Assembly: GCF_900101855.1 (NCBI RefSeq)
Contig: NZ_FMVC01000002.1
Coordinates: forward strand, 163,328-227,327
DNA from: Flavobacterium anhuiense
Lineage (GTDB): Bacteria > Bacteroidota > Bacteroidia > Flavobacteriales > Flavobacteriaceae
Direction: 5' to 3'
Length of the DNA: 64,000 nt
Part shown: positions 27,179 to 34,526 of the stretch, in pieces
How positions within the stretch are numbered: the first letter of the stretch is position 1
Layout: the number at the start of each line of letters is the position of its first letter
The notes under the pieces: model-generated
What the model saw: only the letters and a program-made list of their open reading frames with translations
The model's database searches: none
Told to the model about the DNA's origin: nothing
Translations under genes and position numbers: made by a program

Positions 27179-28546
27179 ATGCTTCAAAACAAAGTCATTT
27201 TAGGCAGCGAAGAATGGTGCTCATTTCCAGAACTTGGAATCCCGACAATTAAGGCTCGTGTAGATTCTGGTGCCAAAACTTCGGCAATGCACGCTTTAAA
27301 CATAGCGCCTTTTATAAAAAATGATGCCAATTGGGTTAAATTCGACATTAATCCGATTCAGAATAATATCAAAACCATTATTCATTGTGAAGCACCTTTG
27401 GTCGACAAGCGAATTGTAAAAAGCTCGAGCGGTTTTAGAGAACATCGTTATGTGATCCAAACCAGCTTGAAAATTGGCGATGCCAAATGGCCAATCGAAA
27501 TGACTTTGACTAATCGCGATTCTATGGGTTTTAGAATGCTTTTAGGACGCGAGGCTATGAGCGGAAGGGTTTTAGTAGATCCTGAACAAAAATACCTTTT
27601 AGGACAGCCTACAGCAGAATCTTTAAAAGAATTATATCAAAACTCAGAAAAAGCAAAAACCGGTTTGCGAATTGGTCTTTTGGCCAGCAATCCAGAATTG
27701 TATAGCAATAAAAGAATTATGGAAGCCGGCGAAATGCGCGGGCATGAAATGCATTTCTTAAACATTAAGGAATGCTATATGAAATTGGATGCCAAAAAAC
27801 CTGAGATTCATTACAGAGGCGGAAAAATCCTTAACGAATTTGATGCTATTATTCCAAGAATTCGTCCGAGCATTACTTTTTACGGTTGTGCTTTAACACG
27901 CCAGTTTGAAGCTTTGAAGGTTTTTGTTTTAAATTCAGCAACAGCTATAACTCAATCTCGAGACAAACTATATTCTTTACAATTATTACTGAATAGCGGA
28001 ATCGATATTCCAACTACAGGATTTGCCAATTCTCCGCTTGATACAGACAATTTAATTAAAATGGTTGGCGGTTCACCTTTAATTGTAAAATTATTGGAAG
28101 GAACGCAGGGAAAAGGTGTCGTTTTGGCCGAAACCAAAAAAGCAGCAGAAAGTGTTATCAATGCTTTCAAAAGTTTAAATGCCAACATTTTAGTTCAAGA
28201 GTTTATTAAAGAAGCAAACGGAAAAGACATTCGCTGTTTTGTGATTGACGGAAAAGTGGTTGCTGCGATCCAGCGTGAAGCAATGCCTGGCGAATTTAGA
28301 GCAAACATTCACCTTGGCGGAACGGCATCTGTTATTAAAATTACTCCTGAAGAGAAAAAGATTGCCATTAAAGCGGCAAAAGCAATGGATCTAAAAGTTG
28401 CGGGTGTTGATATTATTCGCTCTTCTAAAGGTCCGTTATTGCTTGAAGTAAACTCTTCCCCAGGTCTTGAAGGTATAGAAGGCGCAACAAATAAAGATGT
28501 AGCTGGAGAAATGATTAGAGCTATTGAAAAGAATTTTAAACTATAA
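27179..28546 (+). CDS. rimK: RimB-like aspartic protease fused to RimK-type ATP-grasp ligase
   Basis: The first 145 residues match the ATP-dependent zinc protease/RimB family (retropepsin-like) with D29-S30-G31 in [11 protein letters not shown] and [10 protein letters not shown]. The rest (about 160-455) is a RimK ATP-grasp ligase: [30 protein letters not shown] (nucleotide loop), [18 protein letters not shown] and [14 protein letters not shown] (metal-binding Glu/Asn). RimK adds glutamates to the C-terminus of ribosomal protein S6, and in Pseudomonas a separate RimB removes or controls them; here both parts are one chain. The true target is inferred. Confidence 0.88.
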   Translation: MLQNKVILGSEEWCSFPELGIPTIKARVDSGAKTSAMHALNIAPFIKNDANWVKFDINPIQNNIKTIIHCEAPLVDKRIVKSSSGFREHRYVIQTSLKIGDAKWPIEMTLTNRDSMGFRMLLGREAMSGRVLVDPEQKYLLGQPTAESLKELYQNSEKAKTGLRIGLLASNPELYSNKRIMEAGEMRGHEMHFLNIKECYMKLDAKKPEIHYRGGKILNEFDAIIPRIRPSITFYGCALTRQFEALKVFVLNSATAITQSRDKLYSLQLLLNSGIDIPTTGFANSPLDTDNLIKMVGGSPLIVKLLEGTQGKGVVLAETKKAAESVINAFKSLNANILVQEFIKEANGKDIRCFVIDGKVVAAIQREAMPGEFRANIHLGGTASVIKITPEEKKIAIKAAKAMDLKVAGVDIIRSSKGPLLLEVNSSPGLEGIEGATNKDVAGEMIRAIEKNFKL

Positions 28547-28586
28547 TTAAGTTCATTTAAACTTAGTATCGCATAAATAATTTAGC

Positions 28587-28626
28587 AGCTTTGTCAAAGT
28601 TTAGAACTTTGACAAAGCTTTTTTAT
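28587..28626 (+). terminator. Strong terminator after the rimK fusion gene
   Basis: A perfect 15-base-pair stem (arms 28587-28601 and 28605-28619, TAG loop) followed by six T. It lies between the rimK gene and the DUF421 gene, and excludes a TTG start at 28591 for the latter. Confidence 0.93.
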
Positions 28627-28647
28627 TTAACTTTAAAAATAAAAAAC

Positions 28648-29166
28648 ATGACTTTTCCTTATTTAGATATAATCATTCGAAGTGTTGCCGTTTATTTTTT
28701 CATGACAATTGCTTTACGAATATTTGGCAAAAAAGAACTTTCTCAATTAAACACAGCCGATGTAATTCTTATTTTATTAATCAGTAATTCTGTTCAGAAC
28801 GCAATGGTTGGTCCTGATACAAGTTTAACGGGAGGATTAATTGCTGCTTTGGTGTTGTTTGTAATAAATTTTGCCATTAAAAAACTGACTCGTAAGTACA
28901 AAACTCTTAGCAATATACTATTGGATAAACCCGAAGTATTAATTCACGACGGAAAATTAGACTTTAAAGCTTTAAGCAGATTAGATATTTCTGACGAAGA
29001 GCTTAAAGAAGCCATGAGAGAACACGGAATTGAATTTTTTAAAAATGTAAAACTGGCCATGTTAGAAATTGACGGAACGATCAGTATTATTTCTGAAGAT
29101 CAAAACCAATTAAAACAGACGCATTACAAACGCAGACATAACCGTAAAAACCTTCAAAAGTTTTAA
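28648..29166 (+). CDS. DUF421 (YetF-like) membrane protein
   Basis: The 172-residue protein begins with three hydrophobic segments (about 8-25, 38-55, 60-78) and continues with a soluble domain (KYKTLSNILLDKPEVLIHDGKLDFKALSRLDISDEELKEAMREHGI), the layout of the YetF/DUF421 family. The function of the family is not established. The ATG was chosen because the upstream TTG lies inside a terminator stem. The C-terminus is basic (KRRHNRKNLQKF). Confidence 0.88.
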   Translation: MTFPYLDIIIRSVAVYFFMTIALRIFGKKELSQLNTADVILILLISNSVQNAMVGPDTSLTGGLIAALVLFVINFAIKKLTRKYKTLSNILLDKPEVLIHDGKLDFKALSRLDISDEELKEAMREHGIEFFKNVKLAMLEIDGTISIISEDQNQLKQTHYKRRHNRKNLQKF

Positions 29167-29206
29167 TTTTTAACGAATCAAAATCAACTACTCGTTACGG
29201 ATTCGT

Positions 29207-30202
29207 TTATTTCCCAACTTGAATTCTAACCGCTCCTAAACCATCTTTAAAATCATCTGCTTTTTCGTATTTCGGAGTAACGATTTCTTTTCCTTCTTTG
29301 TCAATAAAACCATATTGGCTGTTCAACTTTATTACAGCTAATCCATCTTTAAAAGATTCAATTAAATCATATTTTACAGATGTGATTTCTTTTCCAGCCT
29401 TATCAATCAATCCATATTTATCTCCTAATTTCACTTGAATCAAATCCTCATTCAAAACCATGAAATCGTATTGTATTGGCACAATTTCTTTTCCTTCATT
29501 ATCTAAGATGCCATATTTATTTTCCTGTTTTACAATTGATACATTGTCTTTAAAATAAAAATTCATATCGTACTTCACAGGAATTACAATTTTTCCGTCT
29601 TCACTAATTATTCCATATTTAGAATTAGATTCTACTATTGCAACACCATCTTTAAAATTCTGTACGCGATCATAAGTTGGCGGAACAACCTCTTTCCCAA
29701 TCTGATCTACAATACCAAATTTGCCATTTAATTTCACAACTGCAAACCGATCTGTAAAATCAATTATTTCGTCATATTTTGGACTTATTTCTTCTCCAAC
29801 CACATCGATAAAACCCCATTTATTATTCAGTTTGACAGCTGTTATTTCAGATGATAAGGCTTTTACATCATCGTATTTTTTAGTTACCAAAACATCAGAA
29901 GATTTAACTAAATATTGAGCTTTAGCATTTTTATTGCTCACTATTATCCAATTCGGTTTGTTAATTATTTCATCATAAATACAGCGAATAACTTCTTTTC
30001 CGGTTTTATCTACCACACCGCTTTTTCCTTTTAATTGTACAACGGCAAAACCATTTTCAAATGCGCTGATACCATCATACTTGCAAGGAACGATTTCTTT
30101 TCCTGTCTGATCGACAAAACCATATTTAAAAGTTTTTTCCTTTAATTGAGCAAAACTAGTTTTTACAATCAGCAATAAAACCAATACAATTATTCTTTTC
30201 AT
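29207..30202 (-). CDS. Secreted WG-repeat protein
   Basis: The 331-residue protein has a signal peptide (MKRIIVLVLLLIVKTSFA) and about ten tandem WG-type repeats of 22-24 residues, each of the form KYGFVDKxGKEIVPxKYDxxxxFxxGxAxV. The repeats likely make a beta-rich solenoid or propeller. The function is unknown. It is convergent with the DUF421 gene with only 40 bases between. Confidence 0.9.
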   Translation of the reverse strand: MKRIIVLVLLLIVKTSFAQLKEKTFKYGFVDQTGKEIVPCKYDGISAFENGFAVVQLKGKSGVVDKTGKEVIRCIYDEIINKPNWIIVSNKNAKAQYLVKSSDVLVTKKYDDVKALSSEITAVKLNNKWGFIDVVGEEISPKYDEIIDFTDRFAVVKLNGKFGIVDQIGKEVVPPTYDRVQNFKDGVAIVESNSKYGIISEDGKIVIPVKYDMNFYFKDNVSIVKQENKYGILDNEGKEIVPIQYDFMVLNEDLIQVKLGDKYGLIDKAGKEITSVKYDLIESFKDGLAVIKLNSQYGFIDKEGKEIVTPKYEKADDFKDGLGAVRIQVGK

Positions 30203-30300
30203 TATTTTAAATATTAAACTATTTTCAAAAGTCTATAAAATTAGCTATTCATATAGTCTCTAAAAGTTTTTATGCTTTTACTTTAAAACAAATTAAAACA

Positions 30301-30334
30301 AAAAAAACCGATTTCAGATTTGAAATCGGTTTTC
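30301..30334 (-). terminator. Terminator after the pit operon
   Basis: AAAACCGATTTCA and TGAAATCGGTTTT form a perfect 13-pair stem with a GATT loop. On the minus strand a T7 tract follows, so it ends the hutH-DUF47-pit transcription. Confidence 0.88.
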
Positions 30335-30388
30335 TATATTAATAAAATGTGATTTAGTTTCACATTTTACAAAATTTATTTTATTAGA

Positions 30389-31720
30389 TTAAATGAAGAC
30401 ACTTAGAATGAAGTAAACCAAACCTGCTAGAATAGCTGAAATTGGAATAGTCAAGATCCAAGCCCAGATTAAACTTACTGTAACTCCCCATCTAACGGCA
30501 GATACACGTTTTGTTAATCCAACCCCGATAATAGAACCTGTAATAGTGTGCGTCGTACTTACTGGAATTTTTAAGTGTTCTGTAAAGTAAAGCGTCAAAG
30601 CACCTGCAGTTTCAGCAGCAACACCTTCAAACGAACTTACTTTAGTGATTTTAGAACCCATTGTTTTCACAATTTTCCATCCACCGCTTAGAGTTCCCGC
30701 AGCAATGGCAGAATAACATGCTAACGGAATCCAGCTCGGCATTACGCCTTTAATACCTGCATCATCGTTTGGAAGCACAACATCTAACCAAGCATCCATA
30801 TGAACTCCTGGGTTTGTATTGATATAAACTGCTACAGCCGCAGCAATAATACCCATTACTTTTTGAGAATCGTTTCCTCCGTGACCTAAACTAAATGCCG
30901 CAGAAGACAATAATTGCATTTTCTTTAAAGCAGCATCTGCTTGATGAAGATTTAAACTGCTAAATATTAAACAGAATGTGCTTACTGTTAAGATAATAAA
31001 GGCTACTAAAAACCATTTAATATTATGAGCTTCAAAAGCAACACTCCAGAAATGTGAATCAAATCTTGGTTCTTCAATTTTTTCGTAAGGCACCATTTGG
31101 TAGTATACAAAAACAATAGTAGCAATCATTAAAGCTGCAGTAAAGATTTTAGGACCGATAGTTTTACGAGAAGCATTTAAAAGCCAGATTGAAATTAAAT
31201 AAGAAGCTAATGCTCCTAATAAGGGCGCTAAGACGATAAATGCAATGATAATAAGAACTCCCGAGGGCATCGCACCATCTTTTCCGGCTTTATACCAGCT
31301 TACGATTTCATACCAGTAATGTGTAGCTCCATCTTCTCCAACATAACCAGAGAAACCGTGTACAGCGATAGCATGTGCCACAGCCGCTCCCGCAAAACCT
31401 CCAATAAGTGTATGTGAAGAACTTGAAGGAATACCTAACCACCAAGTCAATAAATTCCAACAGATTGCTGCAATTACTCCGGCTAGGATAACCACAAGGT
31501 TAATTTCCATGGTGTGCGCTGTTTTGGCAACAGTATCTGCAACACCAAATCCAAAAACCCAATACGCCAGAAAGTTAAAAAATGCTGCCCAGACAACCGC
31601 CTGAAAAGGTGTCAAAACCTTTGTTGCAACAACAGTCGCTATAGCATTTGCCGCATCATGAAAACCATTGATGTAATCAAAAATTAAGGCAAGTACTATA
31701 ATTAATATAAGTATAGTCAT
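30389..31720 (-). CDS. pitA: Inorganic phosphate transporter (Pit family)
   Basis: This 443-residue membrane protein moves metal-phosphate with protons or sodium across the inner membrane. It has the two PHO-4 signatures: FDYINGFHDAANAIATVVATKVLTP near the N-terminus and AAETAGALTLYFTEHLKIPVSTTHTITG near the C-terminus, plus about ten hydrophobic helices. It follows a DUF47 gene by 30 bases, the usual partner of Pit transporters. Confidence 0.94.
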   Translation of the reverse strand: MTILILIIVLALIFDYINGFHDAANAIATVVATKVLTPFQAVVWAAFFNFLAYWVFGFGVADTVAKTAHTMEINLVVILAGVIAAICWNLLTWWLGIPSSSSHTLIGGFAGAAVAHAIAVHGFSGYVGEDGATHYWYEIVSWYKAGKDGAMPSGVLIIIAFIVLAPLLGALASYLISIWLLNASRKTIGPKIFTAALMIATIVFVYYQMVPYEKIEEPRFDSHFWSVAFEAHNIKWFLVAFIILTVSTFCLIFSSLNLHQADAALKKMQLLSSAAFSLGHGGNDSQKVMGIIAAAVAVYINTNPGVHMDAWLDVVLPNDDAGIKGVMPSWIPLACYSAIAAGTLSGGWKIVKTMGSKITKVSSFEGVAAETAGALTLYFTEHLKIPVSTTHTITGSIIGVGLTKRVSAVRWGVTVSLIWAWILTIPISAILAGLVYFILSVFI

Positions 31721-31750
31721 AAGATTATAACTTCAGATTGAAAAATTGAA

Positions 31751-32395
31751 TTAAGAATGTTTTACAGAAATAGATTCTAGTATGTTCGCAACACTCTTAC
31801 ATTTATCTGTTGCTGATTCTAAAACAGATAACACTTCTTTATATTTAATAATATTTTTAGCATCTGTTTCGTTTTCAAAAATTTCAAAAACTGCTTTGTT
31901 ATAAACGTTATCAGATTTGTTTTCTAGTTTGTTGATTCTAGCACAAGCATCTTTAATAACTTTAAAGTTTTGTAGATTTCTCAACTCTTTTACTGCACTG
32001 TCAATGTTTTGACAAGCTTCAAGGTTGATTTCTGTCATCTTTCTGATAGATTTTGTAATCTTATCAACTTGATACAATCTCATACGGCTAGATGCACCGT
32101 GAAGGTAATCTGCAACGTTATCAATTGAAGTAATTAACGTATGAATATCTTCTCTGTCAAACGGAGTAATAAAGTTTCTGCTTAACTCTAAGTTAGTCTG
32201 ACGAGTAATGTCTTCTCCTTTTTGTTCTAATTCGTCAATTTTTTGAAAAAGGATCTCTCTTTCTTTTAATGGTAAATTTACAGCTTCGTGTAAGTTAGAA
32301 GCTAATTCAATTAAATTGCTTGAAGCCTCTTCAAAAAGTGGAAAGAATTTTTTGTCTTTCGGCACTAAAAATTGGAAAATACTGTTTATTGACAT
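31751..32395 (-). CDS. DUF47 family (PhoU-like) phosphate transport regulator
   Basis: The 214-residue all-helical protein starts with FQFLVPKDKKFFPLFEEASSNL, typical of the DUF47/TIGR00153 family related to PhoU. Such proteins are always beside Pit transporters and are thought to control them. No membrane segment or signal is seen. It has its own likely promoter in the 49-base gap after hutH. Confidence 0.92.
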   Translation of the reverse strand: MSINSIFQFLVPKDKKFFPLFEEASSNLIELASNLHEAVNLPLKEREILFQKIDELEQKGEDITRQTNLELSRNFITPFDREDIHTLITSIDNVADYLHGASSRMRLYQVDKITKSIRKMTEINLEACQNIDSAVKELRNLQNFKVIKDACARINKLENKSDNVYNKAVFEIFENETDAKNIIKYKEVLSVLESATDKCKSVANILESISVKHS

Positions 32396-32414
32396 TGTTT
32401 TATTTTTGATAGTG

Positions 32415-32422
32415 CAAAATTA
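32415..32422 (-). promoter_or_regulatory. -7 box TAATTTTG for DUF47-pit
   Basis: On the minus strand TAATTTTG is a perfect TAnnTTTG match 20 bases before the DUF47 start. It suggests the phosphate genes can be transcribed without hutH. The -33 part would lie within the end of hutH and is unclear. Confidence 0.5.
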
Positions 32423-32444
32423 CCTTCAATAACACGTTCCAGTG

Positions 32445-33959
32445 TTAAGCCATTGTTAACAAATCGTTTTCAATTTGAAAACTCGAAAGGAATAAAACAG
32501 TGTTTTCTATGTCATTATGTAAGATTCTGTCTTCTTTTACCAAAGGCACTACTTCTCTATAGCTATTTAAGAACATTTCGATAAAATCGCTTGATTTTAG
32601 AGGCTCTCTGTAAGCAATAGCTTGTGAAGCATTTAATAATTCGATTGCCAAAATACGCTCTAAATTATCTAAAATTCGTAAGGCTTTTGTCGCTCCGTTT
32701 GCTCCCATGCTCACGTGATCTTCTTGTCCGTTGCTCGAAACAATGCTATCAATACTCGCCGGAGTTGCCAATTGTTTGTTCTGACTTGCAATACTTGCTG
32801 CTGTATATTGCGGAATCATAAAACCTGAATTTAATCCAGGATTATCTACTAAAAATGCAGGAAGATTACGCAATCCAGAAATTAACTGATACGTTCTTCT
32901 TTCAGAAATGCTTCCTAATTCGGCCAAAGCAATTGCCAAAAAGTCTAAAGCTAATGCCAATGGCTGTCCGTGGAAATTTCCACCAGAAATAATCTGATCG
33001 GCTTCTATAAAAATATTTGGATTATCCGTTACCGAATTGATTTCTGTTTTGAATACTTTTCTAACATAATCAATTGCATCTTTTGAAGCTCCGTGAACCT
33101 GCGGCATGCAACGGAAAGAATACGGATCCTGAACATGTTTCTTTTCTTGAGCAATGATTTCACTTCCGCCCAAGAATTCAGTAATTCGCTGTGCAGTTAC
33201 AATTTGTCCTTTATGCGGACGTATATAATGTATCAATTCATTAAATGGCTCAATTCTTCCATCAAAACCTTCCAGAGAAATAGTTCCGATTAAATCTGCC
33301 AAGTATGAATATTTATAGGCTTTAATTAAAATATGTGCTCCATAAGCACTCATAAACTGCGTTCCGTTCAATAAAGCCAAACCTTCTTTTGATTGTAAAA
33401 CGATTGGTTCCCAGTTAAAATGTTTTAAAACTTCAGCAGAAGCAACCTTTTTTCCTTCAAATAATACAATTCCCTCTCCTATTAAAGGTAAAGATAAATG
33501 CGCCAAAGGAGCTAAATCCCCAGAAGCTCCAAGCGAACCTTGAGTATATATTATTGGAAGAATATCATTATTATAGAAGTCAACCAAACGCTGCAATGTG
33601 ATTAACTGAATTCCAGAATGTCCGTAACTTAAAGATTGGATTTTCAAAAGAAGCATCATCTTCACAATCTCAGCAGGAACTTCCTCTCCTGTTCCGCAAG
33701 CGTGCGATTTTACTAAGTTTTCCTGAAGTTTAGATAAGTTTTCATTAGAGATTTTCACACTATATAAAGATCCGAAACCGGTATTGATTCCGTAAATCGG
33801 AGCCGTATGCGATGCCATTTTTTTATCTAAATAATCACGGCATTTCTGAACATTTACTTTAGCTTCTTCAGACAATTCAAGTATCTTATTCTGACTTAGA
33901 ACTTCTTGTAATGTTTCTAAAGTGATCGTTTCCGAACTTATATAATGGATCTCTCTCAT
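32445..33959 (-). CDS. hutH: Histidine ammonia-lyase
   Basis: HutH removes ammonia from histidine to give urocanate. The MIO cofactor-forming triad A145-S146-G147 is in GSLGASGDLAPLAHL, and the active-site regions YGINTGFGSL, QDPYSFRCMPQVHG and NGNQ-like SNGQEDHVSMGANG are present. At 504 residues the length is normal. hutU, hutI and hutG are not adjacent, so the rest of the pathway must be elsewhere or absent. No signal peptide. A related role as an aromatic aminomutase/lyase cannot be ruled out but the motifs favour HAL. Confidence 0.9.
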   Translation of the reverse strand: MREIHYISSETITLETLQEVLSQNKILELSEEAKVNVQKCRDYLDKKMASHTAPIYGINTGFGSLYSVKISNENLSKLQENLVKSHACGTGEEVPAEIVKMMLLLKIQSLSYGHSGIQLITLQRLVDFYNNDILPIIYTQGSLGASGDLAPLAHLSLPLIGEGIVLFEGKKVASAEVLKHFNWEPIVLQSKEGLALLNGTQFMSAYGAHILIKAYKYSYLADLIGTISLEGFDGRIEPFNELIHYIRPHKGQIVTAQRITEFLGGSEIIAQEKKHVQDPYSFRCMPQVHGASKDAIDYVRKVFKTEINSVTDNPNIFIEADQIISGGNFHGQPLALALDFLAIALAELGSISERRTYQLISGLRNLPAFLVDNPGLNSGFMIPQYTAASIASQNKQLATPASIDSIVSSNGQEDHVSMGANGATKALRILDNLERILAIELLNASQAIAYREPLKSSDFIEMFLNSYREVVPLVKEDRILHNDIENTVLFLSSFQIENDLLTMA

Positions 33960-34260
33960 GATGATTGTAAATTTTAAACGCCAAAATTCAACAAATCAAT
34001 ATTAAAAAGCAACATTTTATCACAATAATTAAAATTTCGATAAAAACTCTTAATATACATTCAATGTCTTTTTTAAGCAAAATATATCGTTTTGGTCCAT
34101 TATTAATGTCTTTTTGGGCTTAACATCAATCTATTGCATGGGCTCAATCTTCAAAAAACGCTGTCCAAAATATAGCAAAACATCAATTTAACATATCCAA
34201 TTTTAACAAATACTCAATATTGATTTATAGAGATTTGAATTATTAAAATATTCGTAAAAA
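33960..34260. other. Intergenic region between hutH and the thr leader
   Basis: About 300 AT-rich bases between divergent units. Repeated words like TTTTTAAGC/ATCAATTTAACA are seen, but no gene. Confidence 0.4.
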
Positions 34261-34293
34261 AGCTTTTTGAGTTTTTAACTCTTATAAAAAGCT
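34261..34293 (+). other. Hairpin just upstream of the thr promoter box
   Basis: AGCTTTTT (34261-34268) pairs with AAAAAGCT (34286-34293) and, inside, GAGTT pairs with AACTC around a TTT loop. It overlaps the -33 region of the thr operon and could be an operator or the end of an unrelated transcript. Confidence 0.5.
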
Positions 34294-34294
34294 G

Positions 34295-34302
34295 TACTTT
34301 TG
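34295..34302 (+). promoter_or_regulatory. -7 box TACTTTTG of the thr operon
   Basis: A perfect TAnnTTTG element. Transcription would begin a few bases before the leader peptide ATG, giving a nearly leaderless peptide gene. The nearest TTG is 25 bases upstream, rather far. Confidence 0.5.
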
Positions 34303-34313
34303 AAAAATCAAAA

Positions 34314-34418
34314 ATGAAAAGTAACAGCATAAAATATCATTCTACAATTATTACAACTCAAACAGGAGTTGCAATTGCTGCTACCATTATTTCTACTACA
34401 ACAACTACTACCCCTTAG
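34314..34418 (+). CDS. thrL: Threonine operon leader peptide
   Basis: A 34-codon reading frame starting MKSNSIKYHSTIITTQTG and ending ISTTTTTTP, then TAG. Eleven of 34 codons are Thr, six of them consecutive (34395-34412), and seven are Ile. The peptide stands about 100 bases before thrA, the gene for the first enzyme of Thr synthesis. That is the layout of leader peptides that sense charged tRNA-Thr (and tRNA-Ile) by ribosome stalling, as with thrL of E. coli. The frame, composition and place are seen; attenuation is inferred. Short TACCCC-TTA-GGGGTA hairpin overlaps its stop. Confidence 0.85.
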   Translation: MKSNSIKYHSTIITTQTGVAIAATIISTTTTTTP

Positions 34419-34465
34419 GGGTATACATTTTTACATATAATCCAGTTCGTATATACTTTTTTTCT
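34409..34465 (+). promoter_or_regulatory. Possible attenuator region of the thr operon
   Basis: TACCCC pairs with GGGGTA across the leader stop codon (34409-34423). Alternatively GGGGTATA can pair with TATACTTT (three G-T pairs) just before a seven-T run. These are mutually exclusive, as expected of an attenuator, but both stems are weak and I could not settle which acts as terminator. Confidence 0.35.
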
Positions 34466-34526
34466 AAAAAGAAGAAAGGTAATGAATACATAAAAAATAG
34501 TTGCAAAAGAAAAAATATCACACAAA

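Noticed and set aside
28591..28647. Upstream TTG start for the DUF421 gene
   Set aside because: It lies within a perfect terminator hairpin of the preceding gene.
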